Shown: positions 17,687 through 25,862 of the stretch, piece after piece
Layout: each line of letters opens with the position of its first letter
Position numbering within the stretch: the first letter of the stretch is position 1
Source: Candidatus Sulfotelmatobacter sp.
Lineage (GTDB): Bacteria; Acidobacteriota; Terriglobia; Terriglobales; Acidobacteriaceae
Reading direction: 5' to 3'
NCBI GenBank assembly: GCA_030041215.1
Contig: JASHOH010000169.1
Span: 62,001-126,000 of the forward strand
DNA length: 64,000 nt
Notes under the pieces: generated by a model
What the model saw: only the letters and a program-made list of their open reading frames with translations
Told to the model about the DNA's origin: nothing
Databases searched by the model: none
Made by a program: the position numbers and the translations under genes

Positions 17687-19717
17687 CTATGGCTTTTTCA
17701 AATCGCATAGGGTCAACTCGATCCCGCCGAAATCGGGATGATCGTTTAAGCCAATCGTAAAGGCGATATCGATGGCGTCTCCTGCTAGAAGCGGAGATTG
17801 TTGCAATAGTTCCGCCATGTCCCAGCCGAGAGCGTCGAACGTAGTTTTCAATGCTCGGCTGTCAGTTCTCACTTGAGCAGGTTTGACTGCGGCGTATCCT
17901 TCTGCCAGGGCTGCTGCTTTTTCTTCCCGACGAATCGCAGCTCCATCGGGATGACAGCGCGGGGTCGCCAGCACTGCTGTCGTCGAAAGAGCTTCCCTGG
18001 CGTTACTGCCATCCGCCGGCGATGTCATTCCGAACCCGGCGTTAGTCGGCTGAGGAACTTGCTTTCCGCTGTCAACATCGAATTCAGCCTGCACCGGACC
18101 GTCTCCCGCTTTTAGTTTCAACTTCACATGCTTCTCTTTCAGAATTTTCGGCGGAGCAATCAGGCGCACGCCGCGCGCGGCAAAGGCCGGCTCATGATTG
18201 CCGGCGCCATGCGGCTCGAGTAATCGCAAGATCTGGTAAAGGCCCGGAGTAATTTCGTCGAGATCCACTTCGGCTTCCAATTCAAGCACTGGATCGAAAT
18301 CGGCTGCGGTGAGGCGGGAGCGGGCGAAGGCATCGAGTTCGGCGCGCAGTTGAGCGACGTTGGCGGCCGGCATGGAGAATCCGCAGGCATGGGAGTGTCC
18401 GCCATAGCGGGTAAACAGTGCACGCGAAGATTCGATCGCTTCCAGCAGATGGAACGCGTGAATCGAGCGGCCGGAGCCGAACACTTCTTCGCCCTCGCGC
18501 GCGATCACGATGGCAGGCCGATGATACCGCTCCACTACACGCGTGGCCGCGATGCCGATCACTCCGCGATGCCAGCCGTCTCCGTCAACGACGATGCAAT
18601 AGGATTCGCAGAGTGCGGGATCGGCAGCTATGCGATCTTCGATGGCTTTGATGATTCGCCGTTCTTCTTCCTGCCGAGCCGCATTCAGTTGGTCGAGTTT
18701 GAAGGCCAGTTCGCGGGCACGGTTGGCGTCTTCCACGCTGAAAAGTTCGATCACGTCGCGGGCGATATCCATGCGACCGGCGGCGTTAATTCGCGGCGCG
18801 ATTCTGAAAGCAACTTCGGTGGAAGTCGGCGGCCGGTTGTTCGAAATCTGAGCGAACTCGAGAAGGGCTTTGAGTCCGGGATTCACTGCGCGGCGGAGTG
18901 CATCCAGTCCCAGACTCGCAAATACTCGGTTTTCGCCCGTCAGCGGCACAGAGTCGGCAATTGTCGCAATCGCCACGACTTTCATGAATGAGTTCAGCAT
19001 GCGCGCATGGTCTTTCCGATCGAGGCGGCGCTGCATCAGTGCCTGCGCCACTTTGAAAGCCACGCCCGCGCCGCAGAGCTGCTTGTAGGGATAGTCGCAT
19101 CCCGTCTGATTCGGATTAACTACGGCAAAGGCTTTTGGCACGCCATCGGCGCCGGGCAAGTGGTGATCGGTGACGATCAGGTCGACGCCCAGGCGTTGCG
19201 CAGTTTCAGCGGGCGCAAAGGCACGGATGCCCATATCCACGCTGATGATCAGACGAATGCCTGCGGCGGCGGCACGCTCGATCACATCATCGCGCAGATC
19301 GTAGCCCTCGCGAATGCGGTGCGGGACGTGGAAATCGGCCGTGCCTCCGCAGAGTTCGATGGCTGTCTTCAAAATGATCACCGCCATCGTGCCATCGACA
19401 TCGTAGTCGCCATAGATGAGCATCGGCTCTTTGCGTTCGATGGCGGCAGCGATACGATCAACGGCTGCGCGCAGGCCAGTCATTTGCTCTGGGGCATGTA
19501 AGTGATTTATGGAAGGAAAAAGAAAACGTGCGGCCTCGTCAGGAGTGCTGATGCCGCGACGGATCAGCAGCCGCCCCAGAGTTTGCAGCGAACTGTGGCG
19601 TTTGGAGTGGCTGTTCTTGTGATCGAAAACTCCAAGGCGCAATTCAGGCAGCTCGCCCAGCGCCAGCGCGAGATTCTGCACTTGAACGGCATCGTCGACC
19701 GCCAGTTCCCAACGCAC
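17687..19717 (-). CDS. recJ: Single-stranded-DNA exonuclease RecJ with repeat-derived insert
   Basis: 5'-3' single-strand exonuclease for recombination and mismatch repair, 676 residues. DHH-domain motifs: DYDVDG (104-109), VDMGI (160-164) and DHH (184-186). The DHHA1 part has DGDGWHRGVIGIAATR and GGHSHACGFSM. The OB-fold begins near residue 500 but is split by about 77 residues (roughly 547-623) that are low in conserved features and rich in Ala, and coincide with a repeat whose ends are inverted copies of CGGGATGACA (17947-18032). OB-fold sequence resumes at TTFDALGWDMAELLQQSPLLAG, so the frame is kept. The next gene upstream ends two bases before the ATG. Confidence 0.93.
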   Translation of the reverse strand: MRWELAVDDAVQVQNLALALGELPELRLGVFDHKNSHSKRHSSLQTLGRLLIRRGISTPDEAARFLFPSINHLHAPEQMTGLRAAVDRIAAAIERKEPMLIYGDYDVDGTMAVIILKTAIELCGGTADFHVPHRIREGYDLRDDVIERAAAAGIRLIISVDMGIRAFAPAETAQRLGVDLIVTDHHLPGADGVPKAFAVVNPNQTGCDYPYKQLCGAGVAFKVAQALMQRRLDRKDHARMLNSFMKVVAIATIADSVPLTGENRVFASLGLDALRRAVNPGLKALLEFAQISNNRPPTSTEVAFRIAPRINAAGRMDIARDVIELFSVEDANRARELAFKLDQLNAARQEEERRIIKAIEDRIAADPALCESYCIVVDGDGWHRGVIGIAATRVVERYHRPAIVIAREGEEVFGSGRSIHAFHLLEAIESSRALFTRYGGHSHACGFSMPAANVAQLRAELDAFARSRLTAADFDPVLELEAEVDLDEITPGLYQILRLLEPHGAGNHEPAFAARGVRLIAPPKILKEKHVKLKLKAGDGPVQAEFDVDSGKQVPQPTNAGFGMTSPADGSNAREALSTTAVLATPRCHPDGAAIRREEKAAALAEGYAAVKPAQVRTDSRALKTTFDALGWDMAELLQQSPLLAGDAIDIAFTIGLNDHPDFGGIELTLCDLKKP
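17947..18032. repeat. Inverted-repeat element inside recJ
   Basis: CGGGATGACA (17947-17956) and TGTCATTCCG (18023-18032) are inverted copies (9 of 10 bases) bounding 86 bases within the recJ OB-fold insert. The same end sequence occurs at the pilT-recX repeat. The larger insert runs from about 17850 to 18080. Confidence 0.6.
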
Positions 19718-19719
19718 GA

Positions 19720-20196
19720 TTAGAGCTCGTCGTCCTGATCGGGCTCGTCAATAGGAATGCCGCCGAAATCTTCTGAGACTTCCATGAGGTGCTGGTAGCG
19801 GTCGTACCAGTCGGTGCTGACTTCACACAGAAACATCGAACCTTGGTAGGCCCAGCCCAATTGCAGAAATCCCGTCTGGCCGACGTGGGTCTTGAGCCAG
19901 CGCGCATCTTCCACGTCGTCGCCGTCGGAGAACTGGGATTGTCCCAGGCGCTCGATCAGGTCATCAAGTTCCTCGCGCTCCAGTTTCCACGAGTGCATGG
20001 TCAGAAATGGCGCTCCGGCGCTCTTGGCAAGTTCGACAAAATCCTTCCAGCCGTCGGGATTGTCCCCCATCTCCCACATGACGCACTGTACTTCTTCATA
20101 GTCCACGTAACCGTGGAAGCGGCGCATGCCGTGGCCTTCGATGAAGGCAATCATGTCATCTTTGACGGTGGTGAGATCTTCTGGGATGGGAGACAT
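19720..20196 (-). CDS. Acidic hypothetical protein upstream of recJ
   Basis: A 158-residue soluble, strongly acidic protein. It begins MSPIPEDLTTVKDDMIAFIEGHGM, contains QCVMWEMGDNPDGW and ends in an Asp/Glu-rich tail (DEPDQDDEL). Trp, Tyr and Phe are frequent. The frame runs open to 20415 but that part is Arg/Lys-rich and repeat-like, so I start at 20196. The stop ends two bases before recJ, so the pair is probably co-transcribed. Function unknown. Confidence 0.6.
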   Translation of the reverse strand: MSPIPEDLTTVKDDMIAFIEGHGMRRFHGYVDYEEVQCVMWEMGDNPDGWKDFVELAKSAGAPFLTMHSWKLEREELDDLIERLGQSQFSDGDDVEDARWLKTHVGQTGFLQLGWAYQGSMFLCEVSTDWYDRYQHLMEVSEDFGGIPIDEPDQDDEL

Positions 20197-20508
20197 ATTT
20201 GCGACTAATGAAGGTATTGTATGACGTTTGCGGGGAAGGTGGTAGGGGAGTTGTTTCGTCTGCATATTGCGCCGGCGGCTGCGACCTTTGCGGCAGTTCG
20301 GAGCCTGCCCCGAGAGAGCGAAAGCGAGCGAACGGGCGAACTTAGCGGTTAAAAGCTTTTTGACCGCACAGTATGCCAAGAAGTACCGCATATGATGCAG
20401 ACAAATCAGGGCCATTAGCGCAGCCCCCCACTCTCTGGCCTCTGTGCTCTATTCCATTTAGAATCCTCTGTCCAGTTTTCATCCAAACGGACAGGAGGCA
20501 CTCCCGCC

Positions 20509-21903
20509 TTGATTCCACGTTACACCCGCCCGGAGATGGGCCGCATCTGGAGCGACGAAAACCGTTTTCGCACCTGGCTCGCGGTTGAAGTCGCCGCCAC
20601 CGAAACATTGGCTGAGGCTGGCATGGTGCCGAAAGAGGCCGCGCGCGCCATTCGCGAGCGGGCTGATTTCCGCGTGGAGCGCATCCACGAAATCGAGGCG
20701 GAAGTGCGCCATGATGTGATCGCCTTCACCACCGCGGTCGCTGAAATTGTCGGACCGCACGCGCGCTGGTTTCATTACGGGCTTACGTCAAACGACGTGG
20801 TCGATACCGCTCAGGCATTGCTCATCAAACAGGCCTCGGCGCTCATCGCAAAGGACCTTGAGATATTGGCCGAAGTGCTCGAGCGCCGAGCGTGGGAATT
20901 CAAAGACACTCCGATGATCGGCCGCACGCACGGTATTCATGCCGAGCCGATCACGTTCGGATTCAAACTCGCCAACTGGTATTCGGAGATGCAGCGCAAC
21001 ATTGTGCGCTTCGCGGCTGCGGCGGAAGATATTCGCGTGGGCAAGTTTTCTGGCGCGGTAGGAATCTTCGCCCACCTTACGCCTGAAATCGAAGAAAAGA
21101 TTTGCGCGCGGCTCGGATTGAAGGCCGCGGCGGTTACGTCGCAGGTGATTCAGCGCGACCGGCATGCGCAATATGTGGCCACGCTGGCCGTGATTGCTTC
21201 GACTTTGGACAAGATTGCAACCGAAATTCGCCATTTGCAGCGCACGGAAGTCGGCGAAGCAGAAGAATATTTCAGCGAAAAGCAAAAAGGATCTTCAGCG
21301 ATGCCGCACAAGCGCAACCCGGTGAACGCCGAGCAGATCAGCGGGCTGGCGCGCGTGGTGCGCGGCAATGCTCAGGTTGCCTTTGAAAATGTTGCGCTCT
21401 GGCATGAGCGGGACATTTCGCATTCCTCCGCCGAGCGCGTGATCTTGCCGGATTCGACTACGCTGATCGACTATCTACTCGATAAGACGAGCAACTTGAT
21501 CGATACGATGTTTGTTTATCCCGAGCGAATGAGGGCCAATCTCGAGAGCACGCGCGGGCTGATTTTCAGCGGCCAGCTTCTGCTCGACCTGGTCGAGCAT
21601 GGCGTTTCGCGCGAGGACGCGTATCGGATCGTGCAGTCACATGCCATGCGAGCCTGGAAAGAGAATCTTGACTTTCATCAGCTTGTGCTGGCGGATAAAG
21701 AAATCACCAGCAGAGTTCCCAAGAAGCAGATCGAGTACGCCTTTGATCTGCCGCGGCAGTTAAGAAACGTGGATAAGATTTTCGCGCGGGTGTTCGGAAA
21801 TCGCGGCGAGAAGAAGGGTGAGCCGCGCGACAAGACCCCCAAGGCCGCTCGACGGGCTGGTCGAGCGAAAGGCCGCAAGAATCTCGGAAGCCGCAGGGAC
21901 TAA
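20509..21903 (+). CDS. purB: Adenylosuccinate lyase
   Basis: Catalyses two fumarate-releasing steps of purine synthesis (SAICAR to AICAR, adenylosuccinate to AMP). The 464-residue protein starts IPRYTRPEMGRIWSDENRF, carries TSNDVVDTAQ and GRTHGIHAEP, and has the superfamily signature GSSAMPHKRNP at about 261-271. The start is a TTG at 20509 with AGGAGG ten bases before it. The last 30-odd residues are a Lys/Arg-rich tail (EKKGEPRDKTPKAARRAGRAKG) beyond the usual family end. Confidence 0.95.
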   Translation: MIPRYTRPEMGRIWSDENRFRTWLAVEVAATETLAEAGMVPKEAARAIRERADFRVERIHEIEAEVRHDVIAFTTAVAEIVGPHARWFHYGLTSNDVVDTAQALLIKQASALIAKDLEILAEVLERRAWEFKDTPMIGRTHGIHAEPITFGFKLANWYSEMQRNIVRFAAAAEDIRVGKFSGAVGIFAHLTPEIEEKICARLGLKAAAVTSQVIQRDRHAQYVATLAVIASTLDKIATEIRHLQRTEVGEAEEYFSEKQKGSSAMPHKRNPVNAEQISGLARVVRGNAQVAFENVALWHERDISHSSAERVILPDSTTLIDYLLDKTSNLIDTMFVYPERMRANLESTRGLIFSGQLLLDLVEHGVSREDAYRIVQSHAMRAWKENLDFHQLVLADKEITSRVPKKQIEYAFDLPRQLRNVDKIFARVFGNRGEKKGEPRDKTPKAARRAGRAKGRKNLGSRRD

Positions 21904-21926
21904 GGTCGGTGCTCGTGGCGGTGAGA

Positions 21927-22601
21927 CTAACGGCGCTTTCTGGGCTTTACGCTGACCGCGACCTTGATGACTGCCCCATCCACCGGGTTAACCTCGAACA
22001 CAGCCTTGCTGCTGTAGCACGAGTTAACTACCCGGTATATGAACACGCTATACGACTGATAAACATTGGTGTCATAGGGCGGTCCGTACTTGGCCTGCAA
22101 CTGCGCAACCGTATAGGCATGGTCGGCAAACTGAAGCACCAGGTAGGCATCCTGCTTCTGATCGCTTCTCAGCGCCGCAATCGCGGAGAAGTCAAACGGA
22201 TGGCGCTCGAAGCTGTAATCGACAAAAGAACTTCTGTGCTCATGCGAGAGCCCCTCTTTAATGAGGCTGTCGATTCGTCTCATGACTTCTCCATCCACCG
22301 TGAAGTGCGGACGGCTGGAATCGCATCGATCGTTCCCTTGCTTGCATTCCTTGCGGACGTCTGTTGCCACGTAGGCGCGGAGAACTTTGGAATTTTCCAG
22401 AATCACCTTGAGGCCTTGCTCACCGGGAAGAGCGGAGGCTTGGTAAAGATAAGGAACCATTTCGCGCCAGTCGAAATCGTCAGCCGAAAACAGGCTGAGA
22501 GCATTGGAGGGCCGATCGCTGCCGTCTCCTGCCCAGGAAGAGGACGAAGTAAGAATCGACAGCAATAATGGCGGGATGAACAGCAATGTCACCGATTTCA
22601 T
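21927..22601 (-). CDS. Secreted hypothetical protein
   Basis: A 224-residue protein with a signal peptide (SVTLLFIPPLLLSILTSSSSWA). Three cysteines (KECKQGNDRCD and NSCYS) and a C-terminal beta-rich part (AVFEVNPVDGAVIKVAVSVKPRKRR) follow. I recognise no family. It converges with purB, with 23 bases between them, and ends in a basic tail. The neighbour upstream (thyX-like) runs on the same strand 35 bases away, so co-transcription is possible. Confidence 0.6.
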   Translation of the reverse strand: MKSVTLLFIPPLLLSILTSSSSWAGDGSDRPSNALSLFSADDFDWREMVPYLYQASALPGEQGLKVILENSKVLRAYVATDVRKECKQGNDRCDSSRPHFTVDGEVMRRIDSLIKEGLSHEHRSSFVDYSFERHPFDFSAIAALRSDQKQDAYLVLQFADHAYTVAQLQAKYGPPYDTNVYQSYSVFIYRVVNSCYSSKAVFEVNPVDGAVIKVAVSVKPRKRR

Positions 22602-22636
22602 TTGGCGACCCGCAATAAGGGATGCGAAGAACTGTC

Positions 22637-24364
22637 CTACCTTTGCAGCAAATCCACCGGCGCCGTGACATCGTGCACACGAAAATACTTCGCCAGTGCC
22701 GGATACTTCCGCGCAACGGCCTCATACATCGCATACGCCACGTTGCGATACGAAACGTGCCCCGCTGGCGTCGTCCGCAACTCGGCAATGTAAACCGCCT
22801 CCGCAAAATCCATCTTGAACAACGCCCGCTTTTTGAAGGCCAGCGGAATCGCATATTGAGAATTTTCCTCAGCTTCTGGCGACTTGCTGGAAGCCAGCTT
22901 CTCCACTGTACTTTGTGCCCGCTGCATCGCCGCTTCAAAGCGTCCGCGCACGCCGGCGTCTTCCAAATCGAGCAGCATCTCGTAGCCGTGCTGCGTGGTC
23001 GACTGCTGCATCACCTGAATGCAGCGGCGGTGACGGTGCATGTCCCGGAAGCCGCCAATGTCCATGAGAATGTCGAATCGGAATTGCTGCCCTGCGCGGA
23101 ACGGTCGCAGCATTTCGTCGTGCTTGCCGCGATGACGCAAGCCGAGATCGATAATCTCCCGCCGCCTCCGCTCGCCTGCGACCTGCACCGCCTGGCGAAT
23201 CTGCCGGTAAGAAAAGTGGCAATGTTCATAAAGCAAGGTCGTGGCGATCTCCACTTCCAGCGGTTCGTCATCGAGCAGATCGACAATCGCTTTCGACGGC
23301 GCAAGCTGTTCGTGCGCCATCAACTCGCGAGCAGCCTGACGCAGTTCGCTACGAGTTTCAATCTCATAGGGATTAGGGTCGGCATACTTTACCAGCGTGG
23401 GCGCAACCTGCACCTCGCGCAGCAACTCACGTTCGGCGCGCACACCCAACTCAGGATCTACAGTCCGAATCTGCTCGACTAAATCCTTCAGAGATTCCGC
23501 ATTCACGTTGTATGCCGCCGCTGTTGCCGCCTTCTTGAGCGACTCACCCAGTTGCCGCACTTCCTTGTGCGTATGCGAGAGCAGGTGCGCCACCTGCGTC
23601 TCCAGCGTGCGCGCATTCACGATCTCGCCGAGGGACGTATTCGTGGCCAGCGGCAGCAGATAGCGCGTGATGTCGAACGCTCGCGCCCGCAGCGTGCGCT
23701 CGTACGTTTCCTGCTTCATGTCGGAGGGTTTAGGCGTGACGCTGATCAAATACTGCGTCATGTGCGCCGAAAGCGCTTCGTACTCGGCGAAAAGAAAATC
23801 CAACGTTTCGCGATACAGCTTGCGCGCCTCATCATCAGCCCCAAAATCCGGCGTGTAATAGCCGCTTTTCTTAAAATCCTGATAGCGCGTGGAGCGCTCC
23901 TGCCCATCCCATCGCTGCTCGTCGGCTAGTTCGATCGCGGCGAGAATCGACAGGCGTTCAATCGCCAGGGCAATGTGTGCCAGATCGGCGATCGAACGGT
24001 GACCATACTGAAAATAAAAAGTGTTGAGAAATTTTTCCGCCTTCTGCGTGTTGATTTCGCGCAGCGATTCCTTCATCGACAGCGCCGACCGCGAATACTT
24101 TGCCATCGCGTAGGCCTGAATTTCAGGCTCAACGCCGTAAACTGCGAAGACTTCAGTCGAAGGCTCGTTCTGACTGGCCTGTGTGGCGCGGGCACTCTTG
24201 CCCGCGTCGGCCTCAACGGCCGACCTGATATTGCCGGGTTTCTCCACAGCCGACGCCCTCTCGGTCGATCGATGCCCCGAACCGGAAATCGGTATTACAT
24301 CAGCGGGTTTCTTCTCGGAGGAGTCAGGCACGGCATCCAGATGATTCGCTACGGTGTGAGACAT
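22637..24364 (-). CDS. Two-part ThyX-like flavin-dependent thymidylate synthase homologue
   Basis: ThyX methylates dUMP using FAD and folate. Typical ThyX proteins have about 220-250 residues; this one has 575 and two ThyX-like halves. The first half has YGHRSIADLAHIALAIERLS and ERSTRY but no RHR. The second has YEHCHFSYRQIRQA and the RHR motif in MHRHRRCIQVMQQST. The active-site elements thus seem divided between the halves. The N-terminal 70-odd residues are low-complexity and include a repeat-derived part (24187-24224). I start at 24364 because the region above overlaps a promoter-like sequence; a longer frame begins at 24475. Confidence 0.8.
   Translation of the reverse strand: MSHTVANHLDAVPDSSEKKPADVIPISGSGHRSTERASAVEKPGNIRSAVEADAGKSARATQASQNEPSTEVFAVYGVEPEIQAYAMAKYSRSALSMKESLREINTQKAEKFLNTFYFQYGHRSIADLAHIALAIERLSILAAIELADEQRWDGQERSTRYQDFKKSGYYTPDFGADDEARKLYRETLDFLFAEYEALSAHMTQYLISVTPKPSDMKQETYERTLRARAFDITRYLLPLATNTSLGEIVNARTLETQVAHLLSHTHKEVRQLGESLKKAATAAAYNVNAESLKDLVEQIRTVDPELGVRAERELLREVQVAPTLVKYADPNPYEIETRSELRQAARELMAHEQLAPSKAIVDLLDDEPLEVEIATTLLYEHCHFSYRQIRQAVQVAGERRRREIIDLGLRHRGKHDEMLRPFRAGQQFRFDILMDIGGFRDMHRHRRCIQVMQQSTTQHGYEMLLDLEDAGVRGRFEAAMQRAQSTVEKLASSKSPEAEENSQYAIPLAFKKRALFKMDFAEAVYIAELRTTPAGHVSYRNVAYAMYEAVARKYPALAKYFRVHDVTAPVDLLQR
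24187..24224. repeat. Double hairpin inside the thyX-like gene
   Basis: Two perfect inverted repeats lie end to end: CGCGGGCA/TGCCCGCG (24187-24206) and GTCGGCC/GGCCGAC (24206-24224). They encode part of the unconserved N-terminal region. The first stem is shared with the intergenic hairpin at 16179-16198, with a different loop (CTCT against GGAG). Confidence 0.75.
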
Positions 24365-24439
24365 AGGAGTGTCCGCATAGTAATCGGGCCGGAAAGATTC
24401 CGCAATCCCAAAGAATGAAGATAACCCGCGAGCGGCATT

Positions 24440-24445
24440 TATAAT
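24440..24445 (+). promoter_or_regulatory. -10 box upstream of fabG
   Basis: TATAAT at 24440-24445 would start transcription near 24452, giving a leader of about 40 bases that holds the CAGGAG ribosome site of fabG. The -35 region is poor. The segment lies between divergent genes and argues for the shorter start of the thyX-like gene. Confidence 0.5.
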
Positions 24446-24492
24446 TCCCAGTTTCAGAACAGAGCATTGCTGCAACCATCAGGAGAACTTCC

Positions 24493-25236
24493 ATGTCCCT
24501 CTCAGGGCGTGTCGCCTTCGTGACCGGCGCCTCGCAAGGCATAGGCCGCGCCTGCGCGCTGAAGCTCGCTCAAAAAGATGCCACGGTTGCTGTCGCCGCA
24601 CGCAATCAAGAAAAGCTGAACGAGTTGGTTCGTGAAGCCGAAAACGCCGGCGGGAAGGCTGCGGCCTTCGCACTCGACGTCACAGACGAAGAGCAGGTCA
24701 AATCCGCAATCAAGTCCGCCATCGCGCAGTTCGGCAAGATCGACATTCTCGTCAACAACGCCGGCATCACTCGCGACCAGCTCGTCATGCGCATGAAGCG
24801 CGCAGATTGGGATGCCGTGTTGAATACAAATCTGACTTCCGCCTACCTTTGCATCCAGCAGGTCGCGACCACCATGCTCAAGCAGCGCTGGGGACGCATC
24901 ATCAACATCACCAGCGTCTTCGGGCAAATGGGCCAGGCCGGTCAGGCAAACTACGCGGCCTCGAAAGCAGGCCTGATCGGGTTGACCAAGGCGGTCGCCC
25001 GCGAACTGGCGTCGCGCAACATAACTTGTAACGCCGTGGCCCCGGGCTTCATCGAAACGGCCATGACGGACGTGCTCGGCGACGAGTTCAAACGGAACGC
25101 CGTCCAGCAGATTCCGCTCGGGCGCGTGGGAACGGTCGACGACGTGGCCAATGCCGTCGCTTTCCTGGCATCGGATGAAGCGTCTTACATTACGGGCCAT
25201 GTTCTGAACGTGAATGGGGGCCTGTTCATGGGATAG
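24493..25236 (+). CDS. fabG: 3-oxoacyl-[acyl-carrier-protein] reductase FabG
   Basis: NADPH-dependent reduction of 3-oxoacyl-ACP in fatty-acid synthesis. A classical short-chain dehydrogenase of 247 residues: cofactor loop TGASQGIG (11-18), NNAG (88-91), and catalytic Ser141, Tyr154, Lys158. The C-terminus GHVLNVNGGLFMG is typical of FabG. The ATG follows CAGGAG. Other fab genes are absent, so a different keto-reductase role is possible, though the sequence is close to the FabG type. Confidence 0.9.
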   Translation: MSLSGRVAFVTGASQGIGRACALKLAQKDATVAVAARNQEKLNELVREAENAGGKAAAFALDVTDEEQVKSAIKSAIAQFGKIDILVNNAGITRDQLVMRMKRADWDAVLNTNLTSAYLCIQQVATTMLKQRWGRIINITSVFGQMGQAGQANYAASKAGLIGLTKAVARELASRNITCNAVAPGFIETAMTDVLGDEFKRNAVQQIPLGRVGTVDDVANAVAFLASDEASYITGHVLNVNGGLFMG

Positions 25237-25355
25237 AAAAGCCCTTCACCGCCGAGCACGCCGAGAACGCAGAGTAATGAACCACGATTCCTCTAAGCCA
25301 ACCGAACCAAGTAATCCTTCGGCGAGCTCTGCCATCTCCGCAGTGAAAGGCTTTT
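25237..25355. repeat. Palindromic repeat spanning the GNAT gene start
   Basis: AAAAGCCCTTCACCGCCGAG (25237-25256) and its inverted partner (25336-25355) match at 17 of 20 positions. The left arm begins one base after the fabG stop codon. The right arm codes for residues about 20-26 of the GNAT protein. Confidence 0.7.
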
Positions 25356-25816
25356 CCATTTTTCAGGCCCAATCTCCAGCCCAGATCGCCCAGGCGCGCG
25401 AACTGTTCGTCGAGTACGCTCAATCCCTCGGCTTCAGCCTGTGTTTCCAAAATTTTGACCAGGAACTTGCCGGACTTCCCTGCGACTACTCCCCGCCAAA
25501 GGGCCGCTTGCTGCTGGTCGAATATCAGGGCCAACTCGCCGGCTGTGTCGCGCTGCGCCCAAAAGAATCCGGCATCTGCGAGATGAAGCGCCTCTATCTG
25601 CGTCCTCAATTTCGCGGCAAAGGCCTTGGCCGCCTCTTGGCCGAACGAATCATCGCTGAAGCCCGCCAGATCGGATACGCGCGCATGCGCCTTGACACGG
25701 TCGAGCCGGTGATGAAAGATGCGGTTGCCATGTACCGCAAGCTGGGGTTCAAAGATATCGCTCCATATTGTGAGAATCCGATCGCGGGCGCGCTTTATAT
25801 GGAGCTGGAACTTTGA
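25277..25816 (+). CDS. GNAT family N-acetyltransferase
   Basis: Acetyl-CoA-dependent acetyltransferase of 179 residues. The fold elements are GRLLLVEYQGQLAGCVALRP, the beta4-alpha3 acetyl-CoA loop LRPQFRGKGLGRLL (R/Q-x-x-G-x-G type) and the C-terminal AVAMYRKLGFKDI. The GNAT domain begins around residue 27. The residues before it (Ser/Pro/Asn-rich) come from a palindromic repeat that also surrounds the ATG. The closest resemblance is to small-molecule or amino-acid acetyltransferases; substrate unknown. Confidence 0.85.
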   Translation: MNHDSSKPTEPSNPSASSAISAVKGFSIFQAQSPAQIAQARELFVEYAQSLGFSLCFQNFDQELAGLPCDYSPPKGRLLLVEYQGQLAGCVALRPKESGICEMKRLYLRPQFRGKGLGRLLAERIIAEARQIGYARMRLDTVEPVMKDAVAMYRKLGFKDIAPYCENPIAGALYMELEL

Positions 25817-25862
25817 TCAGAACAAGTGCGTCCAGCCGATGACACTGCCTGGGAGAAAAACC

